From positions 3,676,001 to 3,740,000 of the forward strand of contig NZ_CP015583.1 in assembly GCF_001941945.1 (NCBI RefSeq): DNA of 64,000 bases, written 5' to 3'. Of the stretch, positions 51,282 through 60,211 are shown piece after piece; the stretch's first letter is position 1, and every line of letters begins with the position of its first letter. Source of the stretch: Roseomonas gilardii. GTDB taxonomy: Bacteria; Pseudomonadota; Alphaproteobacteria; Acetobacterales; Acetobacteraceae. The notes below the pieces were generated by a model. It searched no databases, was not told where the DNA came from, and saw only the letters and a program-made list of their open reading frames with translations. Position numbers and translations under genes: made by a program.

Positions 51282-51731
51282 TCAGTACTGTTTGTAGGGC
51301 AGGAACTTGCCGCTCATGGTGATGCTCACGCGGTCGCCGGCATTGTTGGGCTCGCGTTGCAGGTCCATGCGGAAGTCGATGGCGCTCATGATGCCATCGC
51401 CGAATTCCTCGTGGATCAGGGCCTTGAAGGTCGTGCCATAGACCGAGACCAGCTCGTAGAAGCGGTAGATCAGCGGATCGGTCGGCACCTGCGTCGGCAG
51501 CGAGCCGCGATAGGGCGGCTGCTGCAACAGCTTGGTCTCGTAGTCGTCGAGGCCGAGTTCCGCCCCGATCGCCTCCGCCGCTGGCCTGGGCAGGGGCATC
51601 TGCCCCATCAGGGCCGCGGTCACGTATTCCTTGCTCAGCCCTCCGGCCAGGGCGGTAAGGCCTGCCCAGGTGAGGTCCCGCTCGATCTTGATGCGGACGA
51701 TCTTCTCGGTGAGGTCTGCGCGTGCCGTCAT
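51282..51731 (-). CDS. cynS: Cyanase (cyanate hydratase)
   Basis: A 149-residue protein matching cyanase along its length. The N-terminal helical DNA-binding-like domain is followed by the catalytic part TDPLIYRFYELVSVYGTTFK and GDGIMSAIDF, with catalytic Arg90, Glu93 and Ser116 in the expected spacing (E. coli 96/99/122). It converts cyanate and bicarbonate to ammonia and CO2. The start MTARADLTEK is used; the open frame continues upstream into the Fur box, which rules out the longer version. No cynT carbonic anhydrase or transporter adjoins. Confidence 0.95.
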   Translation of the reverse strand: MTARADLTEKIVRIKIERDLTWAGLTALAGGLSKEYVTAALMGQMPLPRPAAEAIGAELGLDDYETKLLQQPPYRGSLPTQVPTDPLIYRFYELVSVYGTTFKALIHEEFGDGIMSAIDFRMDLQREPNNAGDRVSITMSGKFLPYKQY

Positions 51732-51780
51732 GGCCCCTGCTGCTCCGGAAGGCGGTTGCGGAGGACCGATCCAACCTGTA

Positions 51781-51797
51781 TTGATAATCATTATCAA
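51781..51797. promoter_or_regulatory. Fur box between cynS and the siderophore-interacting protein
   Basis: TTGATAATCATTATCAA is a perfect 8+8 dyad around C and matches the core of the Fur consensus (GATAATNATTATC). It is 75 bp before the siderophore-interacting protein and 50 bp before cynS on the other strand. It should make the former iron-repressed; control of cynS is possible. Confidence 0.82.
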
Positions 51798-51871
51798 ATA
51801 CCGGCCAGCCTCCTCTGCCGGCGTGTCACGACAAGTCCCGTGCGGACAAGTCCCATCCCAGGGGCCCCAGA

Positions 51872-52957
51872 ATGAACGCGATCACGACCCTGCGTGCCCG
51901 CACCCGGATCGAGCTTCCGGACCCGCCGCGCCAGTTCGACCGGCTCTGCGAGCATCTGGGCGAGTACGGCGCCACCGTCCGGCGGGAGGAAGGCCTCGCC
52001 TGGATCTCGCATCGCCTGGGCCGCACCATGATGACGGTCGAGGGCCGGGCGCTGAGCCTCGATGTCTCCTCCGGCGACGCGGCATCCCTTTCCATGCTGC
52101 GCGGCCTCCTGGCCTGGTATGTGGAGAATCTCGAAGAGGGGCTGAAGCCGGACTTCGCCTGGACGGGCGATGGCTGCGACACGGCGCAACTCCCCTATTT
52201 CCGCGCCATGCGCGTGGTCTCCAACCATGCCGTCACCCCGCATATGCGCCGCATCCGCCTCGCGGGGGCGGATCTGGCGCGCTTCGCGGTGGGCGGGTTG
52301 CATCTGCGCCTGCTGATCCCGCCGCCGGGCGTGCTGGCCCCCGAATGGCCCGTCGCCGGGCCGAATGGCGCGCCCGTCTGGCCGCAGGGGCCGCGTGCCG
52401 CCATCCCACGCGTCTATACCATCCGCCGCATCGACCCCGCCGCCGGCTGGATGGACGTGGACATGGTCGTGCATGGCGAGGACGATGACGAGGCGGGCTC
52501 AGGCCCCGGCTCGCGCTGGGCGCTGGCGGCGGAGACGGGAGATGTGGTCGGCATCCTCGGCCCCGGCGGCGGCGAGGGGCCGGCAGCGGACTGGGTGGTG
52601 CTGGCCGGGGACGAGACCGTCCTGCCCGCCATTGGCCGCATCCTGGAGGAGCTTCCCTCCGGGGCGCGTGGCATCGCCCTGGTCGAGGTTGCGGATGCGC
52701 GTGAGGAGCAGGCGCTGGTCCACCCGCCCGGCATCGAGCTGCGCTGGCTGCACCGCGACGGCCTCCCCGCCGGCACGCCCAACCTCCTGCCCGCCGCCCT
52801 GCGCGCCCTGTGCTGGCCGGAGAGCGGCAGCATCGCCGCCTGGGCCGCCGCCGAGTTCCAGGTCGCCCAGTCCATGCGCTGCCACCTGCGCGACGAGCGC
52901 GGGCTGGACAAGGACCATTGCTACTGCGCTGCCTATTGGCGGCGGGAACGCGGCTGA
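51872..52957 (+). CDS. DUF2218 - siderophore-interacting protein (ViuB-like) fusion
   Basis: A 361-residue protein. Residues 1-95 match DUF2218 (FDRLCEHLGEYGATVRREEG...; LLAWYVENLEEG). From about 115 the SIP ferric-siderophore reductase domain begins: FRAMRVVSNHAVTPHMRRIRL, then the FAD-binding RVYTIRRID near 177 and the C-terminal AAEFQVAQSMRCHLRDERGL and DKDHCYCAAYWRRE. Such proteins release iron from siderophores in the cytoplasm using NAD(P)H and FAD. A Fur box lies upstream. No siderophore receptor or synthesis gene is nearby. Confidence 0.9.
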   Translation: MNAITTLRARTRIELPDPPRQFDRLCEHLGEYGATVRREEGLAWISHRLGRTMMTVEGRALSLDVSSGDAASLSMLRGLLAWYVENLEEGLKPDFAWTGDGCDTAQLPYFRAMRVVSNHAVTPHMRRIRLAGADLARFAVGGLHLRLLIPPPGVLAPEWPVAGPNGAPVWPQGPRAAIPRVYTIRRIDPAAGWMDVDMVVHGEDDDEAGSGPGSRWALAAETGDVVGILGPGGGEGPAADWVVLAGDETVLPAIGRILEELPSGARGIALVEVADAREEQALVHPPGIELRWLHRDGLPAGTPNLLPAALRALCWPESGSIAAWAAAEFQVAQSMRCHLRDERGLDKDHCYCAAYWRRERG

Positions 52958-52993
52958 AGGCAGAGGTTCCGGCGCCGCGCCCGGCCTTTACCC

Positions 52994-53306
52994 CCGGGGG
53001 AGAGGCGCTGCCTCTCCCGCCGGCCCCCCTCACCGCCGGGGACCGAAGCCGGTCCCCGGACCCCGCCTTGAGTGGGCGCCGGTGAGAGCCGTTGGCCTTT
53101 CGGCCGATCCCTGGGAACAGGTGGAGACGCGGGGCTCCCGAGAAGAAGGAAAGCATCCTGTCCGTGCTGGTGGTGCCGGCAGCCCGCCGGAGAGCATGGC
53201 TCTCCGGCGCGATCCGACCGCGGCGAGCGTCGACTCATCGGGTTCAGGGCCCGCAGGGTCCTGGCGGATAGGGGGTCCGGGGCGAAAGGCGGAGCCTTTC
53301 CCCCGG
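52994..53306 (-). repeat. Intergenic repeat element, copy B (about 310 bp, inverted relative to copy A)
   Basis: The reverse complement of this segment aligns with 29036-29344 end to end. Hairpins are conserved: GAGAGGC/GCCTCTC end (52994-53023), centre CCGGAGAGC/GCTCTCCGG (53187-53207) and GAAAGGC/GCCTTTC end (53277-53306). It sits between the convergent siderophore-interacting and purD genes and fills nearly the whole 372-bp gap. No frame is conserved, so it is a structured non-coding repeat; its end hairpins could also serve as terminators here. Confidence 0.85.
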
Positions 53307-53329
53307 GGCCGGAAGTCACGAGCCGTGGA

Positions 53330-54607
53330 TCACCCCGCGCCGAGCGCCCGCCAGCCGATATCGCGGCGGCAGAAGCCTTCCGGCCAGTCCAGCGCATCCA
53401 CGGCGGCATAGGCGGCGTCGCGGGCCCCGCGCAGCGTCGGCGCGGTGGCGGTGATGCCCAGCACGCGCCCGCCGGTGGCGAGGACCTCGCCGCCCGGCCC
53501 GGCGGAGGTACCGGCGTGATAGACCACCACGCCCGGCACGGCGCCGGCCTCGTCCAGCCCACGGATTGCCGTGTTCTTCACATAGGGGCCAGGATAGCCG
53601 CGTGCCGCCATGACCACGACCATGGCGGGGTCGGAGGACCAGCGGAGATCGAAATCCTTCAGTTCCCCATCGCAGGCGGCGAGCAGCGCGGCCAGCAGGT
53701 CGGAGCGCAGCCGCGTCATCAGCACCTGGCATTCCGGGTCGCCGAAGCGGACATTGTACTCGATCAGCTTCGGCCCCTGCGCCGTCAGCATCAGCCCGGC
53801 GAAGAGCACGCCGCGGAAGGGAGTGCCGCGCCGCGCCATCTCCGCCAGGGTGGGTCGGACGATCCGCTCCATGGCCTCGGCCTGGAGGGCCTCGGTGAAG
53901 GCCGGGGCGGGGGAATAGGCGCCCATGCCGCCGGTGTTCGGCCCGGTGTCGCCGTCGCCGACGCGCTTGTGGTCCTGCGCGCCCACCAGCGGCAGGGCAT
54001 GGGTGCCGTCGCAAAGGGCGAAGAAGGAGACCTCCTCGCCGATCAGGCATTCCTCGACCAGGATCGCGGCGCCCGCCGCGCCGTGGATGCCGCCATCCAG
54101 CATGTCGGTGACGGCGGCCTCGGCCTCCTCCAGCGTGGCGGCCACCACCACGCCCTTGCCGGCGGCGAGGCCATCGGCCTTGATCACGATCGGCGCGCCC
54201 TTCGCCCGCACATAAGTCAGGGCCCCGGCGCTGTCGGTGAAGCGGGCCCATTCGGCGCCCGGCACCCCGGCGGCCTCGGTGACCTCGCGGGTGAAGCTCT
54301 TGGAGCCTTCCAGCCGCGCCGCGGCGGCAGAGGGGCCGAAGCAGCGGATGCCGGCCTCGGCGCAGGCATCGGCCAGGCCCAGGGTCAGCGGCGCTTCAGG
54401 GCCGACCACCACGAGGTCCACGCCCTTCTCCCGCGCCAGCGCGACCTGTCCGGCGACATCCTCGGCGGCCACGGGGAGGCATTCGGCGATCCCGGCGATC
54501 CCGGCATTGCCGGGGGCGACCCAGAGCTTCGTCAGCAGGGAGGAATCGAGCAGCTTCCGGGCCAGGGCGTGTTCCCGCCCCCCGCCGCCCACCAGCAGCA
54601 CCTTCAT
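53330..54607 (-). CDS. purD: Phosphoribosylamine-glycine ligase
   Basis: A 425-residue ATP-grasp enzyme, the second step of purine synthesis. MKVLLVGGGGREHALARKL opens the N-domain; ATP-grasp stretches include APIVIKADGLAAGKGVVVA near 135, EECLIGEEVSFFALCDG near 190 and the metal-binding EYNVRFGDPECQ near 285. The start at 54607 is the family's usual first residue. It is divergent from xseA across 83 bp, a neighbourhood common in alphaproteobacteria. Confidence 0.97.
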   Translation of the reverse strand: MKVLLVGGGGREHALARKLLDSSLLTKLWVAPGNAGIAGIAECLPVAAEDVAGQVALAREKGVDLVVVGPEAPLTLGLADACAEAGIRCFGPSAAAARLEGSKSFTREVTEAAGVPGAEWARFTDSAGALTYVRAKGAPIVIKADGLAAGKGVVVAATLEEAEAAVTDMLDGGIHGAAGAAILVEECLIGEEVSFFALCDGTHALPLVGAQDHKRVGDGDTGPNTGGMGAYSPAPAFTEALQAEAMERIVRPTLAEMARRGTPFRGVLFAGLMLTAQGPKLIEYNVRFGDPECQVLMTRLRSDLLAALLAACDGELKDFDLRWSSDPAMVVVMAARGYPGPYVKNTAIRGLDEAGAVPGVVVYHAGTSAGPGGEVLATGGRVLGITATAPTLRGARDAAYAAVDALDWPEGFCRRDIGWRALGAG

Positions 54608-54690
54608 CGCGCGATCTCCACCAGTCGCCCGGCGCCCCAGGGAAGGCCCGGTTTTGTCCATCGCCCCGGCGCGTAGCATAATGGGCGGCG

Positions 54691-56172
54691 ATGAGCGAAA
54701 CCGCCGCTGCCGCCTCGGCCTCCGCCAAGGCTTCCAACATCCCCGAATACACGGTGGCCGAGATCTCGGGCGCGGTGAAGCGCACGCTGGAGGGCACCTT
54801 CGGCCGCGTCCGCATCCGGGGCGAGGTCACGGAATGCCGTCCCTATGGCGCCAACCGCTTCTATTTCTCGCTGAAGGATGAGGGCGGACAGATCCGCGCG
54901 GTGATCTGGGCCTGGAGCGCCGGACGCACCGGGATCAGGCCCGAGAACGGCACCGAGGTGATCGCGACCGGCAAGATCACCGCCTATGGCGACCGCTCAA
55001 CCTACCAGATCGTGGTGGACCGGCTGGACTATGCCGGGGAGGGCGCGCTGCTCGCGCGGGTGGAGCGGCTGCGCAAGGCGCTGGAAGAGGAGGGGCTCTT
55101 CGGGGAGGAGCGCAAGCGCCCCCTCCCCACCTTCCCCCGGGTGATCGGCGTGGTGACCAGCGCCCAGGGCGCGGTGATCCAGGACATCCGCACCACCCTG
55201 CTGCGGCGCTTTCCCTCCCACATCCTGCTCTGGCCGGTGGCGGTGCAGGGCGTCGGCGCGGCGGAGCAGGTCGCCGCGGCCATTGCCGGCTTCAACGCCC
55301 TGCCGGACGGCTTCCCGCGCCCCGACGTGCTGATCGTGGCACGCGGCGGCGGCTCGCTGGAGGACCTGATGGCCTTCAACGAGGAGGCCGTGGTCCGTGC
55401 CGCCGCCGCCAGCCATATCCCGCTGATCTCGGCCGTGGGGCACGAGACGGATACGACGCTGATCGACTTCGCCTCGGACCGGCGCGCGCCCACCCCCACC
55501 GCCGCCGCCGAACTGGCCGTGCCGTCCCGTACCGAGTTGCTGGCCCAGGTGCAGCAGCGTGCCCTGCGCCTCACCCGCGCCGGGCAGTCGCATCTGGACC
55601 AGGTGCGCTACCGCCTCGCCCGTGCCGCCGCCGCCCTGCCGGACCTGCCGGGGATGCTGCTGAACGCCCGCCAGCGTCTCGACGACCGGGGGGAGCGCCT
55701 CGCCCTGGCGCCGCGCGTGCTGCTGCGCGACCGCCGGGCGCGGCTGAACGACGCCGCCGCCCGCCTGCTGCACCCGCGTGAGATGCTGGCCGCCCGCCGT
55801 GCCCGGCTGCAGCTCCTCGACGCCCGTTCCGGCGCCGCCGTCGCCCGGGTGCTGGACCGCGACAGGCGCCGCTTCGCCCGCCTGCCCGACCCGACGCCGC
55901 GCCTGCTCTTCCGGCTGCGGGAGGGACGGCTGGCGCTGGAGGGGCTTTCCGCCCGGCTGGAGGGCGCCTCCTATCAGGGGCTGCTGGCACGCGGCTTCGC
56001 GCTGGTGCGCGATGCCGATGGCCGGCCCGTCACCCGGGCGGCCCAGGTCGATCCCGGAGCCCGGCTGCAGATCGAATTCGCCGATGGCATCATCGAGGCC
56101 GCCGATACCAGGGGCGCCGCACCGCGCCGCGCCCGCACCGGCAAACCCAAGGACCAGGGCTCCCTGCTGTGA
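54691..56172 (+). CDS. xseA: Exodeoxyribonuclease VII large subunit
   Basis: A 493-residue protein with an N-terminal OB-fold (YTVAEISGAVKRTLEGTFGRVRIRGEVTE, about 12-110) and the exonuclease domain (IGVVTSAQGAVIQDIRTTLLRRFP near 150, ARGGGSLEDLMAFNEE near 217, SAVGHETDTTLIDFASDRRAPTPTAAAE near 245). A long coiled-coil stretch follows. It degrades single-stranded DNA with the XseB subunit, not in this window. Its stop overlaps the GTG of the next gene. Confidence 0.96.
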   Translation: MSETAAAASASAKASNIPEYTVAEISGAVKRTLEGTFGRVRIRGEVTECRPYGANRFYFSLKDEGGQIRAVIWAWSAGRTGIRPENGTEVIATGKITAYGDRSTYQIVVDRLDYAGEGALLARVERLRKALEEEGLFGEERKRPLPTFPRVIGVVTSAQGAVIQDIRTTLLRRFPSHILLWPVAVQGVGAAEQVAAAIAGFNALPDGFPRPDVLIVARGGGSLEDLMAFNEEAVVRAAAASHIPLISAVGHETDTTLIDFASDRRAPTPTAAAELAVPSRTELLAQVQQRALRLTRAGQSHLDQVRYRLARAAAALPDLPGMLLNARQRLDDRGERLALAPRVLLRDRRARLNDAAARLLHPREMLAARRARLQLLDARSGAAVARVLDRDRRRFARLPDPTPRLLFRLREGRLALEGLSARLEGASYQGLLARGFALVRDADGRPVTRAAQVDPGARLQIEFADGIIEAADTRGAAPRRARTGKPKDQGSLL

Positions 56173-57008
56173 TCGCGCGACGTCTGCTGCTGCCCCTGCC
56201 GGCCCTGCTGCTCACCCGCTGCGCCGGTTCCGCCGAGTCGCGGCCCGGCGTCGCCTCCGCCCCGATGCTGGAGATGAACCAGGCCGGGTTGACCCAGGGC
56301 GGTTTCGTCGCCGGGCGCACCGCGCCGGGCACACGCCTCGTCCTGGAAGGCAAGCCGGTGCCGGTCTCGGCGGATGGCCATTTCGCCCTGGGCTTCCCCC
56401 GCGATGCGGGGCCGGAGGCGGCGCTGGGTGTCACCCCCCCTGGCGGCCGTACGGAGATCCGCCGCCTCGCCATCGCGCCCCGGCACTGGGACATCCAGCG
56501 GCTGAACGGCCTGCCGCCCCGGCAGGTGACACCGAACGCGCAGGACCTCGCCCGCATCCGCGCCGAACAGGTGCGGATCAACGCCGCCCGCGCGGTGGAA
56601 ACCCCGGTGGCCCTCTATGCGGCGGGCTTCGACTGGCCCGCACGGGGCCGCATCAGCGGCGTCTATGGCAGCCAGCGGATCCTGAACGGTGAGCCGCGCG
56701 CCCCGCATCTGGGGCTGGACATCGCCGTGCCCACCGGCACGCCGGTCGCCCCCATGGCGCCGGGCCGCGTGACCCTGGCGGCCGATCTCTACTTCACCGG
56801 CAACACCTTGATCGTCGAGCATGGGCAGGGCGTGGCCAGCCTCTACGCCCATCTGTCGCGAATCGATGTGCGCGAGGGGCAGACGGTGGGACGGGGCGAG
56901 AGCATGGCGCATTCCGGCGCCACCGGGCGGGTGACCGGGCCGCATCTGCATCTGGGCTTCTTCGTCCGGGGCGTCTCGATCGATCCGGGTCCCGTGCTGG
57001 GGCTGTAG
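56169..57008 (+). CDS. M23-family murein endopeptidase lipoprotein
   Basis: A 279-residue protein with a signal ending in a lipobox-like LLTRC (Cys18), so it is probably lipid-anchored. The C-terminal LytM/M23 domain (about 160-275) has HLGLD (zinc His and Asp), the QGVASLYAHLS strand and the HLHLG active-site motif, all intact. Such enzymes cut peptide cross-links in peptidoglycan. The GTG start overlaps the xseA stop (GTGA), so translation is coupled. Confidence 0.88.
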   Translation: MIARRLLLPLPALLLTRCAGSAESRPGVASAPMLEMNQAGLTQGGFVAGRTAPGTRLVLEGKPVPVSADGHFALGFPRDAGPEAALGVTPPGGRTEIRRLAIAPRHWDIQRLNGLPPRQVTPNAQDLARIRAEQVRINAARAVETPVALYAAGFDWPARGRISGVYGSQRILNGEPRAPHLGLDIAVPTGTPVAPMAPGRVTLAADLYFTGNTLIVEHGQGVASLYAHLSRIDVREGQTVGRGESMAHSGATGRVTGPHLHLGFFVRGVSIDPGPVLGL

Positions 57009-57032
57009 CAGCCCGGCCCGGCGGGGGAGGCG

Positions 57033-58559
57033 TCAGCCCAGCGGCATCTCCACGACGATCCGGCCCCAGGGCACGTCGCGATCCACCTGGATCCCGTTGG
57101 GCTTGCGGGCCAGGGTCAGCAACAGGCGCATGCCGAGGCCACGGCTGCGGACCGGATCGAAATCGGCCGGGAAGCCCCGGCCTTCATCCTCGACCGAGAT
57201 CCGCGCCACCCCGTCGAGCGGCTGGACCGTGACGGAGACCGTGCCGCACCCGTATTTCAGCGCGTTGGTCACCAGCTCGGTGACGATCAGCCCCAGGGAC
57301 GTCAACTTGTCCGGCGACAACATCAGGGATTCCGTGGAAAGCCGGATATGCCGGCCCGCGCTCTCGTCCGACAGGCTGCCCCGGAGATCCTCCAGCAGCC
57401 CGCCGAGATAGGTGGCGAGATCCGCCTCAGTGACGTCACTGCCTTCATAAAGCCGCTTGTGCACCGCCGCGATGGTCAGCACCCGGCGGGCGGCCTCGCC
57501 CAGATGCGCCCGGGCGCTGCCGTCGTTCACATGCCCCGCCTGGAGCTGCAGCAGCGTGTGGACGAGCTGCAGGCTGTTGCGGATGCGGTGGTGCACCTCG
57601 CGCATCAGCAGGTCCTGCTGCCGCAGCAGCGCGTCCTTGGCCTCCACGGCCTTCACCCGGTCGGTGACGTCGCGGGAGATGGCGACGAACTGCTCGTCCT
57701 CGCCTGTCCCGCCCAGGGGCGCCACCAGCACGTCCCACCATTTCGGCGTGCCCTTGGCGGTGGGGCAGAAGGCCTCGAAATGCCCGATCCCGGTCTGGCG
57801 CGCCGCACCGATCGCGGCGCGGACATGCTCCACCTGTTCGACGGGCCAGAGTCTTTCCCAGGGGCAGTTCGCCACCTTGGAGAAATCGTCGATCTCCATC
57901 AGGCACAGGCCGTTGTGGTTCATCCGGAGCAGGGTGCCATCGCCCCGCAGCACCTTGATGCAGTCGGGGCTGCTCTCGAAGACGCTCTGCAGCATCGCCT
58001 CGCTGCGCGCGAGGGCCACCTGCCGCGCCTGCCGGTCCACCACCGCCGCGATGACGTTGGCCAGGGACTGGAGGAAGGCGATGTCCCGCGGCTCGAAATC
58101 CGTGCGGTCGCCGCTGTCCACCTCCAGCACGCCATAGGGCACGGACTGGCCGCTGCCGATCAGCACGTTCAGCGCGCGCTTGACCCCGTGCTCCATCAGC
58201 AGGGCGGGTGTGCGCAAGCGGGCTTCCTCCGTCAGGTGGTTGGAGATGACAGGTCGCCCGGTGCGGAAGGCATAGCCCGCGGGGCTTTCCAGGTCCGCCC
58301 CCAGCCGGGCATGGCCCACGACCCCGGCATGCCAGCCGACCCCCGCCTGCACCAGGAAGGCATTCTCCCCGGACAGAAAGCGCAAGACCTTGGCGAAGGG
58401 CACGTCCAGACCGTCAGCCGCCACCCGGCAGACCTCGTCCAGCGAAGGTTGCAGGCTGTCGCCCCGGAGGGCGAAAAGACCGAATTCGGCGATCAGCTCC
58501 TGCTGCCGCAGCCTCTGATGGGCTTCGGCGCGCTGGGGCTCCATATCGGGGGACAGCAT
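57033..58559 (-). CDS. GAF-PAS sensor histidine kinase (HisKA_2/HWE type)
   Basis: A 508-residue soluble sensor. A GAF domain (about 24-175; DVPFAKVLRFLSGENAFLVQ) and a PAS domain (about 190-310; SVFESSPDCIKVLRGDGTLL) precede the phosphoacceptor segment MREVHHRIRNSLQLVHTLLQ and the ATPase domain (LIVTELVTNALKYG, VEDEGRGFP, GLGMRLL). The GAF resembles those in bacteriophytochrome-like proteins, but I cannot see a chromophore cysteine. In alphaproteobacteria such kinases often feed the general stress response through PhyR. No response regulator adjoins. Start MLSPDMEPQ is preferred; MEPQ at 58544 is possible. Confidence 0.88.
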   Translation of the reverse strand: MLSPDMEPQRAEAHQRLRQQELIAEFGLFALRGDSLQPSLDEVCRVAADGLDVPFAKVLRFLSGENAFLVQAGVGWHAGVVGHARLGADLESPAGYAFRTGRPVISNHLTEEARLRTPALLMEHGVKRALNVLIGSGQSVPYGVLEVDSGDRTDFEPRDIAFLQSLANVIAAVVDRQARQVALARSEAMLQSVFESSPDCIKVLRGDGTLLRMNHNGLCLMEIDDFSKVANCPWERLWPVEQVEHVRAAIGAARQTGIGHFEAFCPTAKGTPKWWDVLVAPLGGTGEDEQFVAISRDVTDRVKAVEAKDALLRQQDLLMREVHHRIRNSLQLVHTLLQLQAGHVNDGSARAHLGEAARRVLTIAAVHKRLYEGSDVTEADLATYLGGLLEDLRGSLSDESAGRHIRLSTESLMLSPDKLTSLGLIVTELVTNALKYGCGTVSVTVQPLDGVARISVEDEGRGFPADFDPVRSRGLGMRLLLTLARKPNGIQVDRDVPWGRIVVEMPLG

Positions 58560-58738
58560 GCCGGGAATTCTACACGCTCCCCGCCCCCTGGGAACAGGAT
58601 AAGACCCGGAGGCCCCGTGCCGGCCTCCGGTCGCCCATGCTCGATGGCCGCGTGGCTCCGGGGGGCAGCGGGGCCCCCGGGGCGTCACCTCGACCATTCG
58701 CAGGCGTCGCTCCCGGGCAGGCGCACCGGCAGGCCGGT

Positions 58739-60211
58739 TCAGCGCTTCGGCGGCGGCGGCAGGTCCGGCTTTCCGCTGGGTGGGCTGGCTCCGAAATGAT
58801 CGGCCAGTTGCGAGGCGCTATAGGCTTCGGTGAAGCTCTCCTCGATCTCCGGCAGCATCGTCTCGTTCCAGGCGAGCCAGTCCTGTTCCAGGCGCTCGAA
58901 GACGGCAGGCTGGCGGGTCTTCAGGTTCGCCCGCTCCATCGGGTCCTCGACCACGTTGAACAGGAAGCTGTTCTCCCCGATCTTCAGGTACTTCAGGTCG
59001 CCATCGCGCATCGCCCGCTGGGCGTTGGCCTTGTAGCGCCAGTACAGCCGGCGCGGCACCGGCGCCGCGCCGTCGAGGGCCGGGAGCAGGTCCATCCCAT
59101 CCGGTGGATAGGCCGAATCGGCCTGCCCGCCGGCGGCGGCCAGCAGGGTGGGCAGCCAGTCCATGCTGGCCATCACCTGCTCCGAGGTGCTGCCGGGCCT
59201 GACCCGGGCGGGCCAGCGGATGATGGCGGGGATGCGCAGCCCGCCCTCCAGCAGCTCCGTCTTGCGGCCGTTGAAGGGCCAGACATCCGAGAAACGCTCG
59301 CCGCCATTGTCGCTGGTGAAGATGACGATGGTGTCGCGGGCGATCCCCCTCTCCTCCAGCTCCGCCAGCACGCGACCGATCTGCTCGTCCATCGAGACGA
59401 CCATGCGGCCATAGGTCTTCAGCGTGCCGCCGTCGAAGTTCCGCAGGTCCTTGCCCTTCAGCCGCTCGGATTCCGCCTCGTCACCCGGGGCGACCCAGGG
59501 CCAGTGCGGGGCATTGAAGTGCAGGCTGAGGAAGAAGGGCCGGCCGGCCTGCGCGAAGTCCCGCACCACCTCCACCGCCTTCTGGCCGAGCAGTTCGGTG
59601 GCATAGCCATGCTGGTCGATGGCCAGGTCGCCATCCCAGAGGTCGGGTTTCCCATCCGTGCCACGATGCGTGTAGTAGTCGATGGTGCCGCCGCGGAAAC
59701 CCCAGAACCGGTCGTAGCCACTCTTCAGCGGTCCGAACTTCGGTAGGGCGCCCAGGTGCCACTTGCCGACCAGGGCTGTGCTGTAGCCGGCGCGCTTCAG
59801 CAGCGAGGGCAGGGTCGGATGCTCCGGCGGCAGGCCAACCTCGTTGGTGCGCGACAGCGGCTCCCACAGCCCGAGGGGCAGCCGGTACTGGTAGCGGCCG
59901 GTGATCAGGGCCGTGCGGGTCGCCGAGCAGACGGCGGAACTGGCATAGGCCTGGAGGAAGCGCAGCCCCTGCCCGGCCAGGCCATCCACCGCCGGGGTGC
60001 GGAAGGCGCGCTGGCCGTAGCAGGAAACATCCGCCACCCCCAGGTCGTCGGCCATGATGAAGATGATGTTGGGCTGTCGCGTGACGGGCGCAGCCTGGGC
60101 CGGGGCCTGAGTCTGGGCCTGTGCGCCGGGCGGCGCCAGGCCGGTGCCCAGGGTGGCCGCGCCCATGGCGCTGGCGGACAGCAATCCGCGCCGACTCATC
60201 TCCGTCGTCAT
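58739..60211 (-). CDS. Tat-exported sulfatase
   Basis: A 490-residue type I sulfatase. The N-terminus has a twin-arginine motif (SRRGLLSASAMGAATLG). Metal-binding Asp55-Asp56 lie in FIMADDLG, and VCSATRTALITGRY has the formylglycine site Cys95 with Ala at the usual Pro position (C-S-A-T-R), an accepted variant. FTSDNGGE near 300 holds further metal ligands. It releases sulfate from sulfate esters in the periplasm. No formylglycine-generating enzyme is in the window. AGGAAAACAA precedes the ATG. It is divergent from a LysR gene. Confidence 0.9.
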   Translation of the reverse strand: MTTEMSRRGLLSASAMGAATLGTGLAPPGAQAQTQAPAQAAPVTRQPNIIFIMADDLGVADVSCYGQRAFRTPAVDGLAGQGLRFLQAYASSAVCSATRTALITGRYQYRLPLGLWEPLSRTNEVGLPPEHPTLPSLLKRAGYSTALVGKWHLGALPKFGPLKSGYDRFWGFRGGTIDYYTHRGTDGKPDLWDGDLAIDQHGYATELLGQKAVEVVRDFAQAGRPFFLSLHFNAPHWPWVAPGDEAESERLKGKDLRNFDGGTLKTYGRMVVSMDEQIGRVLAELEERGIARDTIVIFTSDNGGERFSDVWPFNGRKTELLEGGLRIPAIIRWPARVRPGSTSEQVMASMDWLPTLLAAAGGQADSAYPPDGMDLLPALDGAAPVPRRLYWRYKANAQRAMRDGDLKYLKIGENSFLFNVVEDPMERANLKTRQPAVFERLEQDWLAWNETMLPEIEESFTEAYSASQLADHFGASPPSGKPDLPPPPKR

